The notes beneath the pieces are model-generated. The model was not told where the DNA came from, did no database searches, and worked only from the letters and a program-made list of their open reading frames with translations. From Variovorax paradoxus (GTDB lineage Bacteria > Pseudomonadota > Gammaproteobacteria > Burkholderiales > Burkholderiaceae_C), in assembly GCF_029919115.1 (NCBI RefSeq), contig NZ_CP123990.1, positions 2,604,001 to 2,668,000 on the forward strand: a DNA stretch of 64,000 nt, in the 5' to 3' direction. The translations under genes and the position numbers were made by a program. Shown here in pieces: positions 18,162 through 28,936 of the stretch (position 1 is its first letter; each line of letters starts with the position of its first letter).

Positions 18162-19619
18162 TCAACAGGTGCCGATCACGTAGTAGTTGGGGCCAGTCTG
18201 CTTCAGCGTGGTGGTGACGTAGATGTTCCACAGCCCCATGGCCTGCGCCGAGCCGTAGGCATACGTCAGGCCCCACAGCGCATAGGCACGCCCTGCCACC
18301 GTGTGCGCATAGTTGCTGGCGGTGTAGCAGGTGCCGCCGCCACCGCTGCCGGCCAGCGTGGTGCCGGTGGCCGCGGCCGACATCGCACCCTGCGCGTTGC
18401 TGGCGTCCAGCGCCGCCACGGTCCAGCTGTAGGTGGTGGACGGTGCCAGGCCGGTGTCGGTGTAGCTGGTGCCCGCGACGGGGGCGGCGTTAACCTTGCT
18501 GCCGCCGCGGTACACGTTGTAGCCGCTCGCGCCCGAGACGCCGGCCCAGCCGATCACCATGCTGCTGCTGGTCGCGCCCGAGGTGCCCACGCCGGTGGGC
18601 GCCGGTAGCGACGAGCCGCCGCCCGAGCCGGTCACGCGGTCGACCATGGCCTTGAGCGCAGCCATCTGCGGCCCCGACTTCCTCGCGTAGTTCGCGTTGT
18701 CGTAGCCCCACCAGTCCCAGCAGCTGTTGGTGGCCGCGGTGCTGGTCTGCGGATAGATCAGCACGATGTTGTTCGTGTCGGCCCAGCGGTTGTAGCCGGT
18801 CTTGCGCACATACTGGTCGCCCACGTCGGTGTAGTTCTGCTTGCAGCCGTGCAACACCATGTGCACGCGGCACGAAGCTGTGGTGCAGGCCTGCGGCACA
18901 TAGATCCACCCCGTCGCGGCCACGCCGTGGCCGGTGATGAATTCCGACTGGTTGAACTCGGTGAACGTGCCGCCCAGCGTGCCGTTGTTGCGCGGGTTCA
19001 GTGGGCCGTAGAGATGCTGCAGGATGTCGCCCGCAAGATCGAAGCCGCAGTTGTTGATGTAGGGCGCGGCGGTGGTGCTGCAGGCGCCGCCGTAGTCGTC
19101 GGTCACCATGGCGTGGCCGGCGCCGATGTTGTTCTTGTAGACCGTGTTGGCAGCGGGCACGAAGCTCTGGTAGTAGGTCTTCAGGTCGTCCATGACAGCC
19201 GGCTTCACGGTGTTGTCCGACGTGCCGGAGAAAAGGTACACCTTCGATGCCGTCATGTTCGACACCGGGTCGATCGCCCCGCTGACGGCCCAGCTGTTGG
19301 TGGTGCTGACGAGCGACGACACCGGAATGCTGGTGCTGTGCGTCATGCAGCGCCCGGTGGCATTGAGTACCGAGCCTTCGGCGCAGTAGTACGGCCCGCC
19401 GGCCACCACGCCCGCGCCGCGCTTGAAGGTGGCCGAATAGGCCACGTGCAATTGCACCGCCATGAAGCCGCCGGCCGAAAGGCCGGACACGCTCACCTCC
19501 GCCGGATTCGCGCCGAGTGACGGCAGCGGCACCGCCGCGGTTGCCGTACAGGCATACGCGCCAAACGCCATTGCCGCAGCCGCGGCCAATCCCTTCCAGT
19601 TCCATCGCATCGCTGCCAT
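18162..19619 (-). CDS. Extracellular short-chain-length polyhydroxyalkanoate depolymerase (type 2 catalytic domain)
   Basis: A 485-aa secreted hydrolase for polyhydroxybutyrate-type polyester. In order: a Sec signal peptide (residues 1-29, ending ATATAA), a catalytic domain whose lipase box GLSAGG (Ser48) lies near the N-terminus as in the type 2 arrangement, the oxyanion segment VLHGCKQ, a Gly/Ser linker, a fibronectin type III domain (about 338-425), and a C-terminal polymer-binding domain (about 432-485) bounded by Cys residues (CYTASNYAHTVAGRA ... GTC). The ATG at 19619 has an AGGAGA ribosome site. It is unusual that the gene sits inside a Liv-type ABC operon, between the binding protein and livG. 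Confidence 0.9.
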   Translation of the reverse strand: MAAMRWNWKGLAAAAAMAFGAYACTATAAVPLPSLGANPAEVSVSGLSAGGFMAVQLHVAYSATFKRGAGVVAGGPYYCAEGSVLNATGRCMTHSTSIPVSSLVSTTNSWAVSGAIDPVSNMTASKVYLFSGTSDNTVKPAVMDDLKTYYQSFVPAANTVYKNNIGAGHAMVTDDYGGACSTTAAPYINNCGFDLAGDILQHLYGPLNPRNNGTLGGTFTEFNQSEFITGHGVAATGWIYVPQACTTASCRVHMVLHGCKQNYTDVGDQYVRKTGYNRWADTNNIVLIYPQTSTAATNSCWDWWGYDNANYARKSGPQMAALKAMVDRVTGSGGGSSLPAPTGVGTSGATSSSMVIGWAGVSGASGYNVYRGGSKVNAAPVAGTSYTDTGLAPSTTYSWTVAALDASNAQGAMSAAATGTTLAGSGGGGTCYTASNYAHTVAGRAYALWGLTYAYGSAQAMGLWNIYVTTTLKQTGPNYYVIGTC

Positions 19620-19696
19620 CGCTGTCTCCTTTTGTAGGTTTGTCGAACGCTTTGCTTGATTGCTGACGAATCGGCCGTTGGTGGCGCCGTACTCGC

Positions 19697-19755
19697 GCCG
19701 CAAGGCGCAAGCTGGCGCTTCGCCCGGCGGCCACCCGGGGCGAAAGGCTTGCGGC
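19697..19755. repeat. Long hairpin between binding protein and depolymerase genes
   Basis: The outer arms GCCGCAAG (19697-19704) and CTTGCGGC (19748-19755) are perfect. The inner arms TTCGCCCGG (19719-19727) and CCGGGGCGAA (19735-19744) pair with one bulge. There is no T-run, so it is not an intrinsic terminator. It could stabilise the upstream binding-protein mRNA, as REP elements do in other importer operons. Confidence 0.7.
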
Positions 19756-19787
19756 CTCGAGGGCCGCGGTAGGGTTTGGCGCTCAGC

Positions 19788-20975
19788 TCAGCGCTTGTTT
19801 TTGATGGGGATGTCCATCTCTTCAGGCTTGATCTCGCGCACCAGCTCGGGCACGCCCCACGCGAATGCTGGGTCGACCTTGATCTTGAAGTGGTACATCG
19901 ACTGCATCGCCTGGTGGTCTTCCTTGCGGAAGGTCATCTTGCCCTTTGGCGTGTCGAAGCTCATGCCTTCCATGGCGCTGATGAGCTTGTTGGTGCCGGT
20001 GTCGCCGCCGGTCTTCTTGAGCGCCGTGACCACCGCCATGGCGGCAGAGAAACCGCCCGCGGTGAAGAAGTCCGGTGGCGCCTTGAATTCCTTGTAGTGC
20101 GCCGACACCAGTGCCTCGTTGACCGGGTTCTTCGGAATGCCGAAGTAGTAGTAGGCCGCGCCTTCCATTCCGGGCAGGTTCTTGTAGGCCGCCATGGCCG
20201 GCAGGATGTTGCCGCCGGTGGCAATCTCGATGCCGTAGCGCTTCAGGTCTAGATCGACAATCTTGAACGGGTTGCCCGCGCCGGCCCAGACAATCCAGAT
20301 GATCTTTCGGCCGGGCTGGTCCTTGAGCTTGTCGATCAGGCGCTGTGCGCCAGCGGTGAAGTCGGTGGTGGCGGGCGGCAGGTATTCCTCGTGCACCAGC
20401 TTCGCCTTCTTGAGCGCGGCGCCGAAGGCCTTCACGCCATCGCGGCCGAAGGCGTTGTCCTGCGCCAGCGTGGCAACGGTCACGCCTGCCTTGTCGATGG
20501 CCACCGCGTTGGAAATTGCGTCCTGGCTCGAGTTGCGGCCGGTGCGGAAGATGTATTTGTTCCACTTGTCGCCGGTGATCGAATCGGCCACCGCCGGCTC
20601 CACGATCAGGATCTTCTTGTATTCCTCGGCCACCGGCAGCATGGCCAGCGCCACGCCCGAAGCCGTGGGGCCGACCGCGAGCGCGGCCTTGTCGTCGGAG
20701 TAGGCGGCCGCGAGAAGCGACTTGCCGAGGTCAGGCTTGCCCTGGTCGTCTTTTTCGATGACCACCAGCTTCTTGCCGTTGACCGTCATCGTGCCGCCCG
20801 TGGCGTAGTCCAGGCCCATGGTGAAGCCGGTTTGCGTCTGCTTGCCGTAGGCCTCGAGCGGACCGGTCTTGCTGTAGATGTGCGCGATGCGGATTTCGTT
20901 GGACTGGGCCCATGCGGGTGCAGCGGCGGCGCAGGCGGCGAGTGCGGCCAGGGCAACGAGGTGGCGACGGTTCAT
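19788..20975 (-). CDS. Liv-type ABC transporter substrate-binding protein
   Basis: A 395-aa periplasmic protein of the type I Leu/Ile/Val-binding family (Peripla_BP_6). The signal peptide MNRRHLVALAALAACAAAAPAWAQ is cleaved after AWA. The mature part starts IRIAHIYSKTGPLEAYGKQTQTG, contains VGPTASGVALAMLPVAEEYK and ATLAQDNAFGRDGVKAF, and ends MDIPIKNKR. The ATG at 20975 follows AAGGAGA. It is the first gene of the operon, directly behind a candidate sigma-54 promoter. The ligand is unknown; the operon suggests a hydroxyacid or its oligomer rather than an amino acid. Confidence 0.92.
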   Translation of the reverse strand: MNRRHLVALAALAACAAAAPAWAQSNEIRIAHIYSKTGPLEAYGKQTQTGFTMGLDYATGGTMTVNGKKLVVIEKDDQGKPDLGKSLLAAAYSDDKAALAVGPTASGVALAMLPVAEEYKKILIVEPAVADSITGDKWNKYIFRTGRNSSQDAISNAVAIDKAGVTVATLAQDNAFGRDGVKAFGAALKKAKLVHEEYLPPATTDFTAGAQRLIDKLKDQPGRKIIWIVWAGAGNPFKIVDLDLKRYGIEIATGGNILPAMAAYKNLPGMEGAAYYYFGIPKNPVNEALVSAHYKEFKAPPDFFTAGGFSAAMAVVTALKKTGGDTGTNKLISAMEGMSFDTPKGKMTFRKEDHQAMQSMYHFKIKVDPAFAWGVPELVREIKPEEMDIPIKNKR

Positions 20976-21005
20976 TCTTTGTCTCCTTATTAGATGCCTG
21001 AATAT

Positions 21006-21021
21006 TGCACAGTTCGTGCCA
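21006..21021 (-). promoter_or_regulatory. Sigma-54 (RpoN) promoter for the depolymerase/Liv operon
   Basis: On the minus strand TGGCACGAACTGTGCA matches TGGCACG-N4-TTGCA at all specified positions but one, with the -24 GG and -12 GC at the required spacing. Transcription would begin near 20995, giving a leader of about 20 nt that includes the ribosome site of the binding-protein gene. Confidence 0.75.
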
Positions 21022-21080
21022 GGCGTCGAAGCCGTTGATGCCAAACGGATTTGTCTCGGACAGCAGTCAGTTCGTCCAGC

Positions 21081-21112
21081 TTCAGAACACCTGAATCGTC
21101 TGATTTTCAGAC
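21081..21112. promoter_or_regulatory. Tandem 15-bp dyads, candidate activator (UAS) sites
   Basis: TTCAGAACACCTGAA (21081-21095) and GTCTGATTTTCAGAC (21098-21112) are inverted repeats with related TCAGA/TCTGA half-sites. Their centres are 17 bp apart. They lie about 93 and 110 bp upstream of the start predicted from the sigma-54 promoter, the usual position for enhancer-binding proteins. They also lie upstream of hscC in the other direction. Confidence 0.6.
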
Positions 21113-21242
21113 ACCTGTCTTCTATTCGATCAGGGTTAACTAGGAGTGCACCCTTGCAGTCGCTCATGCACGGGCACAGCAGCAGACACGGCACCGAAGT
21201 ATGCTTGGCAACAAAATGCAACGTGTCCTATGAGGGAGTGAG

Positions 21243-22939
<1,697 letters not shown>

Positions 22940-22943
<4 letters not shown>

Positions 22944-24967
22944 ATTTCTGGTCGACGCTCGGCATGGAGCCCACTGCCGACCTGATTGCAATCAAGCGTG
23001 CCTATGCGGCGCGGTTGAAGGTGACGCGGCCCGACGACGACGCACAGGCCTACCAAGCCTTGAGAGAGGCCTACGAATTTGCCCAGGAACATGCGCGATG
23101 GCTCGCACAGCATGCGGCAACGCACGCGGTCGAGCCTTTGCCGGAGGAGCGGGCGACCATAACGGCGGTGGCACTGGCAACAGCGCCTGAGCAGCACGCT
23201 GCTACCGACGAAGGGCATGCAAGCATCGCCGCAGAAGAAGCGCTTGCGCCTGAGCCCCAGGCCCTGCCTGAGCCTGAGCCTGCGCATGAACCGCATCTGG
23301 AGCCGCAACCCGGGCCCGAAGCGCCGCCCCTGTCCTACGTTCCCGCCCGCGTGCTCGCGGAGCAAACCCTGGCCTACCTGCAGCAGGCGGGCGGCGAAGC
23401 CTTGATTGCCGGATGGCCCCTGCTGGAACAAGAGCTCGGCAAGCTGCCTTTCTGGGAGCACAGCGAAGCAAGCAAATGGTTTGCGCAACTGGTGATCGAC
23501 GCGGAGCAGATGCCGCGCGGCTTCGCGCAGGGCTTGTCCACCTACTTCGGCTGGGAAACCGATTTTCGGACGGAGCAGGTGATGGGGGCGTCGCGCGCCG
23601 TCGCGCTTCGCCAGCGGCTGCACGATCTGAATTTTGGTTTTCACGCCGACGAAAACTTCAGGCGCCGCTACGCCGAACTCTCGTTCTTCGGCCCGATGAT
23701 CGAGCAGGTCGCCAAGTGGCGGCTGTATCTGTTTGCCATGCTTGCGTCGAGCCGCCTCGCACGCCTCTGGGGCGAGCTCGAGCCCAGGCAGCGGTATGTT
23801 CTAGGGGTACCGCCGCCGCAGCATTCGCGCGCCGATCACGCAATGGAAGTCGGAGCGTGGGTTCGCACCTTCGCCGTGCTTCTTGTAGCAGCAACAGTGG
23901 TGCAGCTGAAAGGCTATGCAGAGAGGCCCTGGCTCGAACGCCTGGCGTTCGCGGTCGCCAACGGCGTCGTCGGCTGGGTGGTGCTGCACTTTGCGTATCG
24001 CTTCTTCCTTTCTTTCAAGGCAAGCGTGCACGCGACACTCCGGCCTGAAGGCCTGGCGCCGGGCTTGCCCAAGCGGTCGCATCTTGCCGCCGTGGGCTTT
24101 GCCTGCATGCTGGCGGCCACGTTCATGTGCGGGCTCAGCGAGACCGATGCATGGCCCGCGGCGTTTCACTCCGGTTTCGGAAGTCCGGTGCTGGTGTGCA
24201 TTACGGTGCTGCTGATCGCATTTGCCGTGATGACGCCGTCGCTGCCACCCACCGAGGCGAGCCCCGCCTTCCCGGCCATCCTGGTGCTCTGCATCGTCGT
24301 CGGCATCTATCTTCCCTGGTTCAGCGGCTTGCCCTGGACCGGTGCATGCGCAGGCATGGCGTGGTTCATGGCCGCCTGCCTGGCCCACACGCTCCACGGC
24401 GACGCCATCGAGAGCCGTTGGCGCCAGTACAAGGAGGATGCCCGGCGGCACAGGGAGCGCACGAACCAGACCACGCACCATGGCCTGCTCGTCATGGTGG
24501 GGTCGCTGCTGCGCATCACGGTGGCGTGGCCTTACCGGCTCATGCAACTCGGCGCCTCGCAATCGCCCCGCCTGGTAATCGCCATCGTGTGCATCTCGAT
24601 TGCAGCCTTGCCGGCGCAGGAGCGCGCGTGGCAGCTGCCGTTCTCCGCCGCCGTAGCCGGCCTGTTCGTGTTGTTTGCCAGCTTGTGGTTCAACCATGCG
24701 GTGCTGGCCCTCTTGCCGGGCCAGAAACTCGCACGGAGGGGATGGATCGGACTGGCCTTGCTCACGCTTTGGGCCGTTTGGGCAGGCGTGTACTACGGCG
24801 CGAGCAGCTGGATCGATACGCATCTGGGCTGGGGCCCCGCGGCCAATCCATTCGAAACGCAGGTCCGCCGCTTCGGACTCACCTTCTGCGCCCCGCTCCT
24901 GCTCATGATGTGGACCTCCGGCTTTTTCAGGCTGGTCAAGGTGCAGTCGCGGACCGGCTCGCGCTAG
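22940..24967 (+). CDS. Membrane J-like domain protein, HscC partner
   Basis: A 675-aa protein. Residues 3-50 resemble a J domain (FWSTLGMEPTADLIAIKRAYAARLK ... YQALREAYEFA), but the HPD tripeptide is RPD at residues 30-32. A Glu/Pro-rich linker follows (about 60-130). After a soluble region come about 10-11 hydrophobic segments from residue 310 to the C-terminus. Coupling to hscC points to a DjlB/DjlC-like co-chaperone anchored in the inner membrane. Whether RPD can still stimulate the Hsp70 ATPase is unknown; the neighbour relationship argues that the pair works together. Confidence 0.85.
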
Positions 24968-25006
24968 AGAATCGAACCGGCCGCAGCCAAGGGTGGTCTC
25001 CGCGTT

Positions 25007-26560
25007 TCAGGCCGCGCGATCCGTGTTTGTCATACGCTCGTACAGCGTCGCCCGCGAAATACCCAGCAACCGCGATGTGGCAAGCTTGTTGCCGCCGGTT
25101 GCCGCCATTGCCGCGGCGATGGCGCGCCGTTCAAGTTCGGCCACCTGCTGAGCGAGTGGCCGCAGCAATGCGGCTTCCTCGTCGGCATCACCGCCTGCTT
25201 GCGGCAACTCGGGTGGGGCAATCTGCTCCAGCCCCGCCTCGCGCAGGATGCGCTCGAGCTGCGCGGCGTCGATGCGCTGCGAATCGCTGCGCATGGTCAC
25301 CTGCTCCAGCACATTGCGCAGCTCGCGGATGTTGCCGCGCCAATGCTGCCCTGCAAGCAGCGCCAGTGCATCGGGCGTGAGCTCGGGCGGCGCCTCGCCG
25401 CTGCGCAGCGCCATGTCCTCGCCCAGGGCTTCGACCAGCGCCGGTATGTCGCTGCGCCGCTCGCGCAGCGGCGGCACGCGCAATGGCAGCACGTTGAGGC
25501 GGTAGTACAGGTCTTCGCGAAACTGGCCACGGCGCACCAGCTCGGGCAGGTCGCGCGAGGTGGCGGCGATCACGCGCGCGTCGAAGGGCACGAGCTTGTT
25601 GGAACCGAGCGGCTCTATCTCGCCTTCTTGCAGCGCGCGCAGCAGCTTGGCCTGCAAGCCGAGGGGCATGTCGCCGATTTCGTCGAGAAACAGGCTGCCC
25701 CCATCCGCCAGCTTGAACTTGCCTTCGCGTCCGCGCCGGTCGGCGCCGGTGAAGGCGCCGGGTGCAAAGCCGAAGAATTCGGCCTCCAGCAGCGTGTCGG
25801 GCACGGCCGCAATGTTGACGCTGACGAACTGCCCCTTGGCCCGCGCCGAAGACGCGTGAATCGCATGCGCGAGCAGTTCCTTGCCGGTACCTGTTTCGCC
25901 CAGCAGCAGCACCGGGCTGGTCGACTGCGCCGCGCGCCGTGCATGTCGCTTTACTTCCACCGCCGCAGGGCTGCTGCCGATGAAGCTGGCAAAGGTGTAT
26001 TTGGAGCGCCGCTGGCCGTCGGCTGCATGCAGGTAGAGCGGGTTGTTGCGCTGGGTTGCCAGCTCGCGCCGCGCATCGTCGAGGTCGCGCTGCAGCAGCG
26101 CAAACTTGCTGATGAGCGGCTGCAGCGTGGTTTCGGGCTGGTCGAACAGCACGATGCCGATGGCGCCGATGACCTCTCCCGCCCCGCCCTTCTGCCCCTC
26201 TTGCCCGTCGTGCTCGGCCCGCAGCGGAATGCGGCTGACGACGAAAGTACCAGCTTTATTGGTGAGCAGGTCGACCAGTATCGGCTCGCCGGTTTCAAGC
26301 ACGCGCCGCATCTGCGTGTTGGGAATGACGTCTTCGACCATGTGCCCCATGAACTGATCGATCGAAGAAAACCCCAGCGCCGGCAAGAAGCGACGATAGC
26401 CTTCGTTCACCCACACGATGCGCCCGCTGCGGTCGACCAGGAACATGCCTTGGCTGATGCTCGAGAACAGATGGAACATGGAGCGCGCGGCCAGCGCGAG
26501 GATGCCCTCTGCATCTAGAGGCAGGGCGGAGGTTGCGGTAAAGGGCGGAGCGGCGGACAT
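25007..26560 (-). CDS. Sigma-54-dependent PAS/AAA+/Fis transcriptional activator
   Basis: A 517-aa NtrC-family enhancer-binding protein. A PAS sensor domain (about 28-140; GMFLVDRSGRIVWVNEGYRRF) replaces a receiver. The AAA+ domain has Walker A GETGTGKE (221-228), the sigma-54 loop GAFTGA (268-273) and Walker B SLFLDEIGD. A Fis-type helix-turn-helix closes the protein (NKLATSRLLGISRATLYERM). I chose ATG 26560; ATG 26602 is possible and neither has a clear ribosome site. HbcR of Pseudomonas aeruginosa, the activator of 3-hydroxybutyrate use, has similar architecture, and a sigma-54 promoter with dyads lies 4 kb away before the depolymerase operon. That link is inference. Confidence 0.92.
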   Translation of the reverse strand: MSAAPPFTATSALPLDAEGILALAARSMFHLFSSISQGMFLVDRSGRIVWVNEGYRRFLPALGFSSIDQFMGHMVEDVIPNTQMRRVLETGEPILVDLLTNKAGTFVVSRIPLRAEHDGQEGQKGGAGEVIGAIGIVLFDQPETTLQPLISKFALLQRDLDDARRELATQRNNPLYLHAADGQRRSKYTFASFIGSSPAAVEVKRHARRAAQSTSPVLLLGETGTGKELLAHAIHASSARAKGQFVSVNIAAVPDTLLEAEFFGFAPGAFTGADRRGREGKFKLADGGSLFLDEIGDMPLGLQAKLLRALQEGEIEPLGSNKLVPFDARVIAATSRDLPELVRRGQFREDLYYRLNVLPLRVPPLRERRSDIPALVEALGEDMALRSGEAPPELTPDALALLAGQHWRGNIRELRNVLEQVTMRSDSQRIDAAQLERILREAGLEQIAPPELPQAGGDADEEAALLRPLAQQVAELERRAIAAAMAATGGNKLATSRLLGISRATLYERMTNTDRAA

Positions 26561-26678
26561 GGGCGGATCGTAGCGTGCATCAATCCGCAACAAATCCGGC
26601 ATCAATACAGCTTTGGAATTGTCCAGAATTCACATTCAGCCGATGAGTGCGACTAAAGCCCTCATCCGGCCTTAAGTA

Positions 26679-26694
26679 AATCAATCGTTTGATT
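26679..26694. promoter_or_regulatory. Operator-like palindrome upstream of the TetR/RND operon
   Basis: AATCAA (26679-26684) and TTGATT (26689-26694), with spacer TCGT, form a perfect dyad 23 bp before the regulator's ATG, in an AT-rich patch. This is a natural autoregulatory site for the CecR-like repressor that follows. It differs from the dyad before the first RND operon. Confidence 0.65.
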
Positions 26695-26717
26695 GTCTGC
26701 GTGGTGTAATCGCGGGC

Positions 26718-27440
26718 ATGAGCGCCCCCGCCCTTCAAGCTATTTCTGCCCGCGCCCCCCGAAGCGACGGCGTTGAAGCGCGCCAGCGTCTTCTCTACGC
26801 CGCGCTCTCGCTCTTTGCAGCCAACGGCTACGCCAAGACCTCCACCCGAGAAATTGCGCGCACTGCAGGCGTGAACATCTCGGCCATCAGCTACTACTTC
26901 GGCGACAAGGCCGGCTTGTATGCCGCAAGCTTCGGCGAGCCGATGGGCGGCAATGCAGGCGACTTCGTGCAGCTGTACGACGCGCCCGACATGCCGATCG
27001 AAGAAGCACTGCGCGTGTTCTTCACCCACATGATCGAGCCGCTCAAGCAAGGCGAGATCGTGCGGCAGTGCATCCAGCTGCACCTGCGCGAAATGCTCGA
27101 GCCGACCAGCCAGTGGGCCGAAGAAATGGAGCGCGACATCAAGGCGCCGCACAAGGCCATTGCCGGCATTCTGTGCCGCCGGCTCGGCCTGCCGCGGCCC
27201 GACGACGACGTGCATCGGCTGACCTTCGCCATCACCGGCCTTGCGATGCAGCTCTTCGTGAGCCAGGACCTCGTCGAGGCCATCCGCCCCTCTTTGCTGA
27301 ACACGCCGCGCAGCGTCGACACCTGGGCCCAGCGCCTCACCGGCTACGCCCTTGCGCTGGTCGAGGCCGAAGCATTGCGCCGCCAGGCCGCCGCCAAGCC
27401 TGCGGCCGCACCAGTCCGATCCGGGAGAAAGAAGACATGA
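26718..27440 (+). CDS. TetR/AcrR-family regulator with CecR-like C-terminal domain
   Basis: A 240-aa repressor. The N-terminal TetR helix-turn-helix spans about residues 20-66 (RQRLLYAALSLFAANGYAKTSTREIARTAGVNISAISYYFGDKAGLY, seen as one block). The C-terminal ligand domain resembles the DUF1956/CecR type (FFTHMIEPLKQGEIVRQCIQLHLREML). Its stop overlaps the start of the outer-membrane factor gene by 4 bp, so regulator and pump are one operon, most likely autorepressed through 26679-26694 and induced by a pump substrate. Confidence 0.92.
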   Translation: MSAPALQAISARAPRSDGVEARQRLLYAALSLFAANGYAKTSTREIARTAGVNISAISYYFGDKAGLYAASFGEPMGGNAGDFVQLYDAPDMPIEEALRVFFTHMIEPLKQGEIVRQCIQLHLREMLEPTSQWAEEMERDIKAPHKAIAGILCRRLGLPRPDDDVHRLTFAITGLAMQLFVSQDLVEAIRPSLLNTPRSVDTWAQRLTGYALALVEAEALRRQAAAKPAAAPVRSGRKKT

Positions 27441-28936
27441 GAAGACTTCGATTGATCTACACGCTATGCCTGCCGCTCGGCATTGGGCTCGGGCTCAGCG
27501 GCTGCGGGTTCATGAGGCCGCCCGCCGCGGTGGAAGCGCCGGTGCCCGCGCAGTGGCACGCGCCGCTGCCGCACGGCGGCTCGCTCGCGTCGCTGGCCGA
27601 CTGGTGGCGCCAGCTGGACGACCCGCTGCTGGTCGAGCTCATTGCCGCGGCCGAAGCCGCGAGCCCCAACGTGGCGAGCGCCGCGGCGCGCGTGGCCGAG
27701 GCGCGCTCCACCCGCATTGCGGCCGGCGCGGCGCTGCTGCCCAACCTCGATGGCACGCTGTCGGCTAGCCGAGGCGTCTCGGGCTCTTCGCTCGGCTCCG
27801 GCGCTTCAGGTGCCTCGTCCGGCAGCGGCGGCGCCACCGCGCTTGCGCCGGTGACCACGCTGCAGGCGGGCCTGCAATCGCAGTGGGAAATCGACCTGTT
27901 CGGCCGGCTGCGTGCTGATCGAGACGCCGCGCGCAACCGGCAGGAAAGCGCCGATGCCAAGTGGCATGACGCGCGCGTTGCGGTGGCGGCCGAAACCGCC
28001 AACGCCTATTTCGCCGAGCGCGCTTGCCAGCAGCAGTTGCGCGTGTCCGAATCCGACGCGCGCTCGCGCGGAGAAACCGCGCGGCTCACCGACCTTTCGG
28101 CGCGCGCAGGCTTTACCGCGCCGGCAGATGCCGCACTCGCACGCGCCAGCGCATCCGATGCTTCTGGCCGCCTGACGCAGCAGCGCGCATTGTGCGCCGT
28201 GCAGCGCAAGGCGCTTGTGGCGCTCAGCGGCATCGACGAAACAACGCTGGAGCAAAAGCTCGCAGCCTCGCCGGCACAACGCGCGCTGCCCGTCGTGGGC
28301 AGCATTGCCAGTGTGCCGGCGCAGGCCATCTCCCAGCGGCCCGACGTGTATTCCGCCGAACTGGGTGTGGCCGCCGCTAGCGCCGAAGTGGGTTCGGCCG
28401 AAGCCGCACGCTATCCGCGCTTGTCGCTCTCGGGCTCCATCGGCCGCCTGCAGATTCGCACCAGCGGCTTCCGCGAATCGCTAGACACCTGGACCGTGGG
28501 GCCGGTGTCGCTGACGGTGCCCCTGTTCGACGGCGGCACGCGTGCTGCCAACGCCGAAGCGGCGAAGGCGCGCTACACCGAGGCCGTCTCTCTCTACCGC
28601 GCCAACGTGCGCCAGGCGGTGCGAGAGGTGGAAGAAGCGTTGGTCAACCTCGACAGCACCAACGCACGCGCCACCGATGCCGACACGGCCGTGCAGAACT
28701 ACCAAGCCTCGTTCGACGCCACGCAGGCCCGCTACCAGAGCGGCCTGGCCAGCCTGTTCGAACTCGAGGATTCGCGCCGCACGCTCTTTGCGGCGCAAAC
28801 CGCGCGCGTCTCGCTGCAACGCGAACGCACCGAAGCCTGGGTTGCGCTCTACCGCTCGATGGGCGGCGGATGGGCCCGCCCCGAATCGCCCTCTATGACC
28901 TCCAACCCGACCGCCAAGGTCGCGACGTCGCCATGA
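27437..28936 (+). CDS. Outer-membrane efflux factor, NodT/OprM-type lipoprotein
   Basis: A 499-aa TolC-like outer-membrane channel. The signal peptide ends in lipobox LSGC (Cys23). Two OEP repeats are visible, each with a long helical hairpin and a beta stretch (LLPNLDGTLSASRG; YPRLSLSGSIGRLQ). A Gly/Ser-rich insert, SLGSGASGASSGSGG, falls in the first repeat's strand region. The ATG overlaps tetR and the stop overlaps the adaptor gene, each by 4 bp. Confidence 0.93.
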   Translation: MRRLRLIYTLCLPLGIGLGLSGCGFMRPPAAVEAPVPAQWHAPLPHGGSLASLADWWRQLDDPLLVELIAAAEAASPNVASAAARVAEARSTRIAAGAALLPNLDGTLSASRGVSGSSLGSGASGASSGSGGATALAPVTTLQAGLQSQWEIDLFGRLRADRDAARNRQESADAKWHDARVAVAAETANAYFAERACQQQLRVSESDARSRGETARLTDLSARAGFTAPADAALARASASDASGRLTQQRALCAVQRKALVALSGIDETTLEQKLAASPAQRALPVVGSIASVPAQAISQRPDVYSAELGVAAASAEVGSAEAARYPRLSLSGSIGRLQIRTSGFRESLDTWTVGPVSLTVPLFDGGTRAANAEAAKARYTEAVSLYRANVRQAVREVEEALVNLDSTNARATDADTAVQNYQASFDATQARYQSGLASLFELEDSRRTLFAAQTARVSLQRERTEAWVALYRSMGGGWARPESPSMTSNPTAKVATSP

